Positions 61,240-64,000 of a stretch of DNA of 64,000 nucleotides are shown one piece after another. Numbering within the stretch: position 1 is the stretch's first letter; the number at the start of each line of letters is the position of its first letter. The stretch spans positions 383,553-447,552 of the forward strand of contig CAUYUJ010003047.1 of the NCBI GenBank assembly GCA_963575745.1, read 5' to 3'. The notes under the pieces were generated by a model. That model was not told where the DNA came from. It made no database searches and worked only from the letters and a program-made list of their open reading frames with translations. The position numbers and the translations under genes are program-made. This DNA is from Prorocentrum cordatum. Taxonomy: Eukaryota; Sar; Dinophyceae; Prorocentrales; Prorocentraceae.

Positions 61240-64000
61240 CTTGGGGGCACGATGCTGTGAAGTCGCCTGCTGCACTGTTGTCTTGCGTTGTCTATGGCTG
61301 TCGTTCTTTTCTTGTTTCTCTCCTGCCCCGTCTCCACTGTGCTGCTACTGGGGGGGGGGCAGGGGGGCGGGGGGGGCACACCGCAACAAAAACACATGGG
61401 GGTACCCCACTGGCCGCACCACTTGGTTGCGCCACAATCCACAAAGAGACGCCACCACACGGTCTGGAGTGCCAGAGAGGTCCAGAAAAAGACCCCTATG
61501 AGGCCATGAGGCTCCCTCCGAAGAGGGCCTCAAGGGCACAAGACGCCCGAAGACTGCCCCAAACTGCCTCCGGGATGTCCGAGGAGGGCCTCAAGACGCC
61601 CCCGAATGCAGAATACTCTTAAAGCCATGGAGGGCTTTCCATGTGGCCTGCCTGTCCCAGATGTTGCTGCCACGGTGTGCAGATACCGTTTCAAGAGGTC
61701 CCCCCAACGAGCCCCCTAAGTTACCCAAGACGGCCCCCCCAGGTGCCCCCCCGACGCTCCAAGATGCATCCGACATCACACAGGTGTGCTCGAGAAGGCC
61801 CCGAGATGCCCCAAGATGTCACCACTATGGGCCCCAGAAACTTCACGTAGCCGCAAGATTGACCAAGAGGCCCCAATATGCCCCCGATGCCGTGCCCTGT
61901 CCTATTCGTCGTCGTGTTCTCTTTCTCTCTTTCTCTCTATCTCTCCCTCTCTCTCTCTCTTTACTTATGTTTCCTCTCTATTTCTTTGGTTCCCTCTCTC
62001 TCGGTACATGTGTATATGGGTATACACAATCCAATCACCCTTGTACTGTGTACTGGCCAGAGCCGCAGCGCAAAGGATCACCAACTGCAGACAACGGGCC
62101 TCACGCCCAAGCCGCTCGAGGCTGTCCGAGTACCCCCAAGGGGGCGCCACCAAACAGCTAAAACAGGGCTAGGATCAGGATAAATCGCTCCAGAGCGTTC
62201 CGGAGCGCTCTCAGAGCGTTCCGGAACGCTCTGGAGCGGCCGCGGCGCCCAATACATCCTCCAAACCCGCCGACTCTCAGATATCTCGAGTTATCCCGAT
62301 CCGATGTTGCCCCGATCTTCGCGTCGTTTGCACAGCTGCGAGGGTCCAGGGGACGTCTAGTCTAACGGCGCCCCAGAGAGCACCAAAGGGCCAGCAGGCC
62401 GGCCCCGGCGCGGCACCCCGTCGGACCACGAGAACCCACCCACCTTGCTTCGACGGCCGCTCCGTGAAAACCCAGCCAGACTGGACGCGACGCCGCGAAG
62501 CGCTGCGGATACGGGTCTCCATCAGATGCATGTTGTTGAACTTCATCCTCTCGTCGGCCTGGTACCTGCGGGTCGGGCGAGAGGGGGGGATAGCCAAGGG
62601 GGGGGTTGAGAATCAGCTCAAGTAGCTGATTTTCCCGGCGCCTCCCGGCGCCGGAGGCGGTCATGTATCGAGTAATGGGCCCCTCGGTGAGGCCGAAACC
62701 AGCTGCATGCAGCAAATTTCGTAACCCCCCCTTTCCCCATCCCCCCCTTTCGCCCGGCCTGGTACCTGAGGTGGTACACCGCGGCCACGGGCCTGTGGTC
62801 GCTGCCCATGGCGGCGTCGCACAACTCGTAGGCGCGGCAGACCAGGGCCTTCCTGCAGTCCGGGAGGCTGTGGGCCAGGATGCGGTCCGTGTAGCTCGGC
62901 GGACGCAGCGAGGCGTCCTCGGTGCTCGCGGGGCTCTCCCTGGTGTCCGTGGGCATGATGTCAGAGCCGCTGCTGGTGTGAATGAGCGCGCCTCCAGGGG
63001 AGCCCTCCTTGAGCACTGCCCGGTCCTTGCTCTTCCGCCTCGCGCCGCCGTCCCTGACCCTCGTGGTGTACGCCGACCGCAGCCGGCCCACGTCGCAGTA
63101 GTCGCCGCAGTCTCCTGCGTCCTCGCCCCTCGCCCGGCGGAAGGAGGGCGGGAACCGGATGGGATGCTCCTGGAAGTTGTGCAGCACCACCTGGGCGACG
63201 AGAAGAGAAGCAGGGGAGCAAAAAGGGGCATAAACATAACAACTCGGAGGTCCGCGCGGATTTCTCGGATCGGCGCTGGGGCCCCCTCCCTGGCGCGCGG
63301 AGCGCGCCAGGAGCGGCGCCGGAGGCGCCGCCGGGGGGCCCCAGCGCCGATCCGAGAAATCCGCGCGGACCTCCGAGTTTTTATGTTTATGCCACTTTTT
63401 GTTCCCCTAAAAAGGGACATGGGGTTTTACGCTCGACGGCGTGGCGACCTTGCGCGGTGGCTTACGAAGACCGCCGGCGCGACACACCGCGTGAGAGAGA
63501 GAGAGAGAGCCCTTACGCGCGCGCGACCTTACGCGGACAGCGCACGAATGTCAGCACCATCGACGCCCATCTCTTGCGTCGCTCACCTGATCTCTCATGG
63601 CCATGGTGAGCTCCTCGCTCTCCATCAGGAGGTCCCACTGACTGGTGGCCTCCCTGCTGGTGGAGTTGCTCATCCGGTGCAGCTCGTCGGAGGTGAGGTC
63701 GAACTCTATCGCGTCAGGGTGGCTGGAGAACTTGTAGCGGTCGCCAGGCCTCCCGGACCGGCCGCTACGGAGCCGCATGGCATCTGGGACCATGCGCATA
63801 TAGCGCTTGCGCGTCCAGTCGGGGGAATTGAAGAGGTGCATGCGCTCCTCGAGCGAGGCCTTCGCTACGATCTCGAGGATCTCCTCCGGGCTCGCGTGGA
63901 CACGGTAGTTCAGGTCCCCCAACAGGATCGTGTGGTGGAAAAGCAAGTTCACGTCCATGCTGACGTCGACGTCGGTGAGCACGCTCCTATGCAAAGCATC
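59936..64000 (-). CDS. Inositol polyphosphate 5-phosphatase, 4 exons, 5' end outside the window
   Basis: The spliced product carries the two signature motifs of the IPPc fold, GDLNYRV and RPPSYTDRIL, and the C-terminal GSDHRPV. Enzymes with these motifs remove the 5-phosphate from inositol phosphates or phosphoinositides and act at membranes in signalling and trafficking. Between the motifs there is a low-complexity charged insertion (around RARGEDAGDCGDYC). After the catalytic domain, VFTERPSKQGGWRIFTVSVE opens a region with C2-like character (VPLVLGGRCVGQLEADVSV). No SH2, SAC or Rho-GAP domain is seen, so the subfamily (synaptojanin, OCRL/INPP5B, SHIP) is open. All three introns are GT-AG, unlike the other two genes. 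Confidence 0.88.
61240..62443. other. 5-phosphatase intron 3: repeats and a perfect-looking palindrome
   Basis: Holds a G-run near 61350-61375, ggcctcaagacgccccc-type degenerate repeats (61500-61880), a (TC)n run (61920-61970) and a 53-bp palindrome at 62186-62238. Confidence 0.7.
62186..62238. repeat. 53-bp palindrome, 26-bp arms
   Basis: Arms cgctccagagcgttccggag cgctct and agagcgttccggaacgctct ggagcg pair with one mismatch around a single base. Within each arm gagcgttccggaacgctc is itself self-complementary. Confidence 0.85.
62444..62565 (-). CDS. 5-phosphatase exon 3 (122 bp)
   Basis: Encodes YQADERMKFNNMHLMETRIR and GWVFTERPSKQ. Acceptor ccgcag|gtacca, identical over 14 bases to the preceding exon border. 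Donor gcaag|gtgggt. Confidence 0.9.
62566..62765. mobile_element. Family F element forming the whole 5-phosphatase intron 2
   Basis: The 200-bp intron has inverted ends (gggtcgggcgagagggggga on one side and the complement of ccccccctttcgcccgg on the other) and an inner aagtagctgatttt / gaaaccagctgcatgcag part. It is bounded by a perfect 14-bp direct repeat, cggcctggtacctg, at 62555-62568 and 62755-62768, exactly 200 bases apart. Confidence 0.93.
62766..63190 (-). CDS. 5-phosphatase exon 2
   Basis: Encodes VVLHNFQEHPIRFPPSFRRA, the charged insertion, RPPSYTDRILAHS and MGSDHRPVAAVYHLR. Acceptor gcccag|gtggtg, donor ctcag|gtacca (GT). Confidence 0.93.
63212..63412. mobile_element. Family C long-arm foldback element, copy 3, in 5-phosphatase intron 1
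   Basis: Arms gcataaacataacaactcgg aggtccgcgcggatttctcg and the exact inverted cgagaaatccgcgcggacct ccgag pair over about 75-80 bases around ggcgccggaggcgcc. The best-preserved copy of the family. Confidence 0.95.
63587..64000 (-). CDS. 5-phosphatase exon 1 of those found, open at the window edge
   Basis: Encodes the HHTILLGDLNYRV motif, a helical stretch with SPDWTRKRYMRMVPD and SEELTMAMRDQ. Reading frame runs off the right edge, so no start codon is called. Donor gatcag|gtgagc (GT). Confidence 0.9.

Noticed and set aside
1-64000. tRNA, rRNA and snRNA genes
   Set aside because: No cloverleaf-like set of conserved tRNA motifs, rRNA core or U-snRNA signature was noticed; a covariance-model scan would be needed to exclude them.

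Overview
This window looks like nuclear DNA of a dinoflagellate. It is GC-rich and crowded with microsatellites, minisatellites and short inverted-repeat elements. It carries exons of an axonemal dynein heavy chain. Its introns start with GC or GA as often as GT, always end in AG followed by G, and are flanked by short direct repeats. That intron style (mirrored repeated ends, introner-like insertions) is known from dinoflagellates. I cannot name the species. All three recognisable genes and the one large retroelement lie on the minus strand, which fits the unidirectional gene clusters of these organisms.

Layout by increasing coordinate. 1-1.1 kb holds a hexamer repeat and a 52-bp minisatellite. 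1.13-6.0 kb holds a decayed LINE-type retrotransposon with endonuclease, reverse transcriptase and a zinc finger broken over several frames. 6.3-10.9 kb holds foldback elements, a GAG tract and an 89-bp satellite. 10.93-29.6 kb holds a THUMP-domain guanine-N2-methyltransferase gene (THUMPD3-like) of at least nine small exons, with a 3.4-kb and an 11.2-kb intron full of repeats. 29.6-36.0 kb has no recognised exon; it holds several tandem arrays and four element families in a row. 36.0-51.3 kb holds the last twelve exons (1024 residues) of an axonemal dynein heavy chain resembling DNAH1, with a 7.25-kb intron that contains a decayed ORF, a duplicated minisatellite and a split element. 51.3-59.9 kb is repeat-dominated and yields no recognised exon, although about 3000 residues of dynein head, linker and tail are missing upstream. 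59.9-64.0 kb holds an inositol polyphosphate 5-phosphatase gene that is open at the right edge.

The most striking system is the intron machinery. I placed 22 introns by reading-frame continuity. All have an acceptor AG|G. Donors are 7 GT, 8 GC and 7 GA, and most junctions repeat the same few bases on both sides. Several introns consist almost wholly of one terminal-inverted-repeat element, and at least a dozen distinct short element families are scattered in introns and spacers. One family has clean 8-bp target-site duplications.

The three genes have no obvious functional link: ciliary or flagellar motility, RNA modification and phosphoinositide signalling. What they share is strand and intron style. 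All exon borders come from protein-family similarity and frame continuity read by eye, without transcript data.
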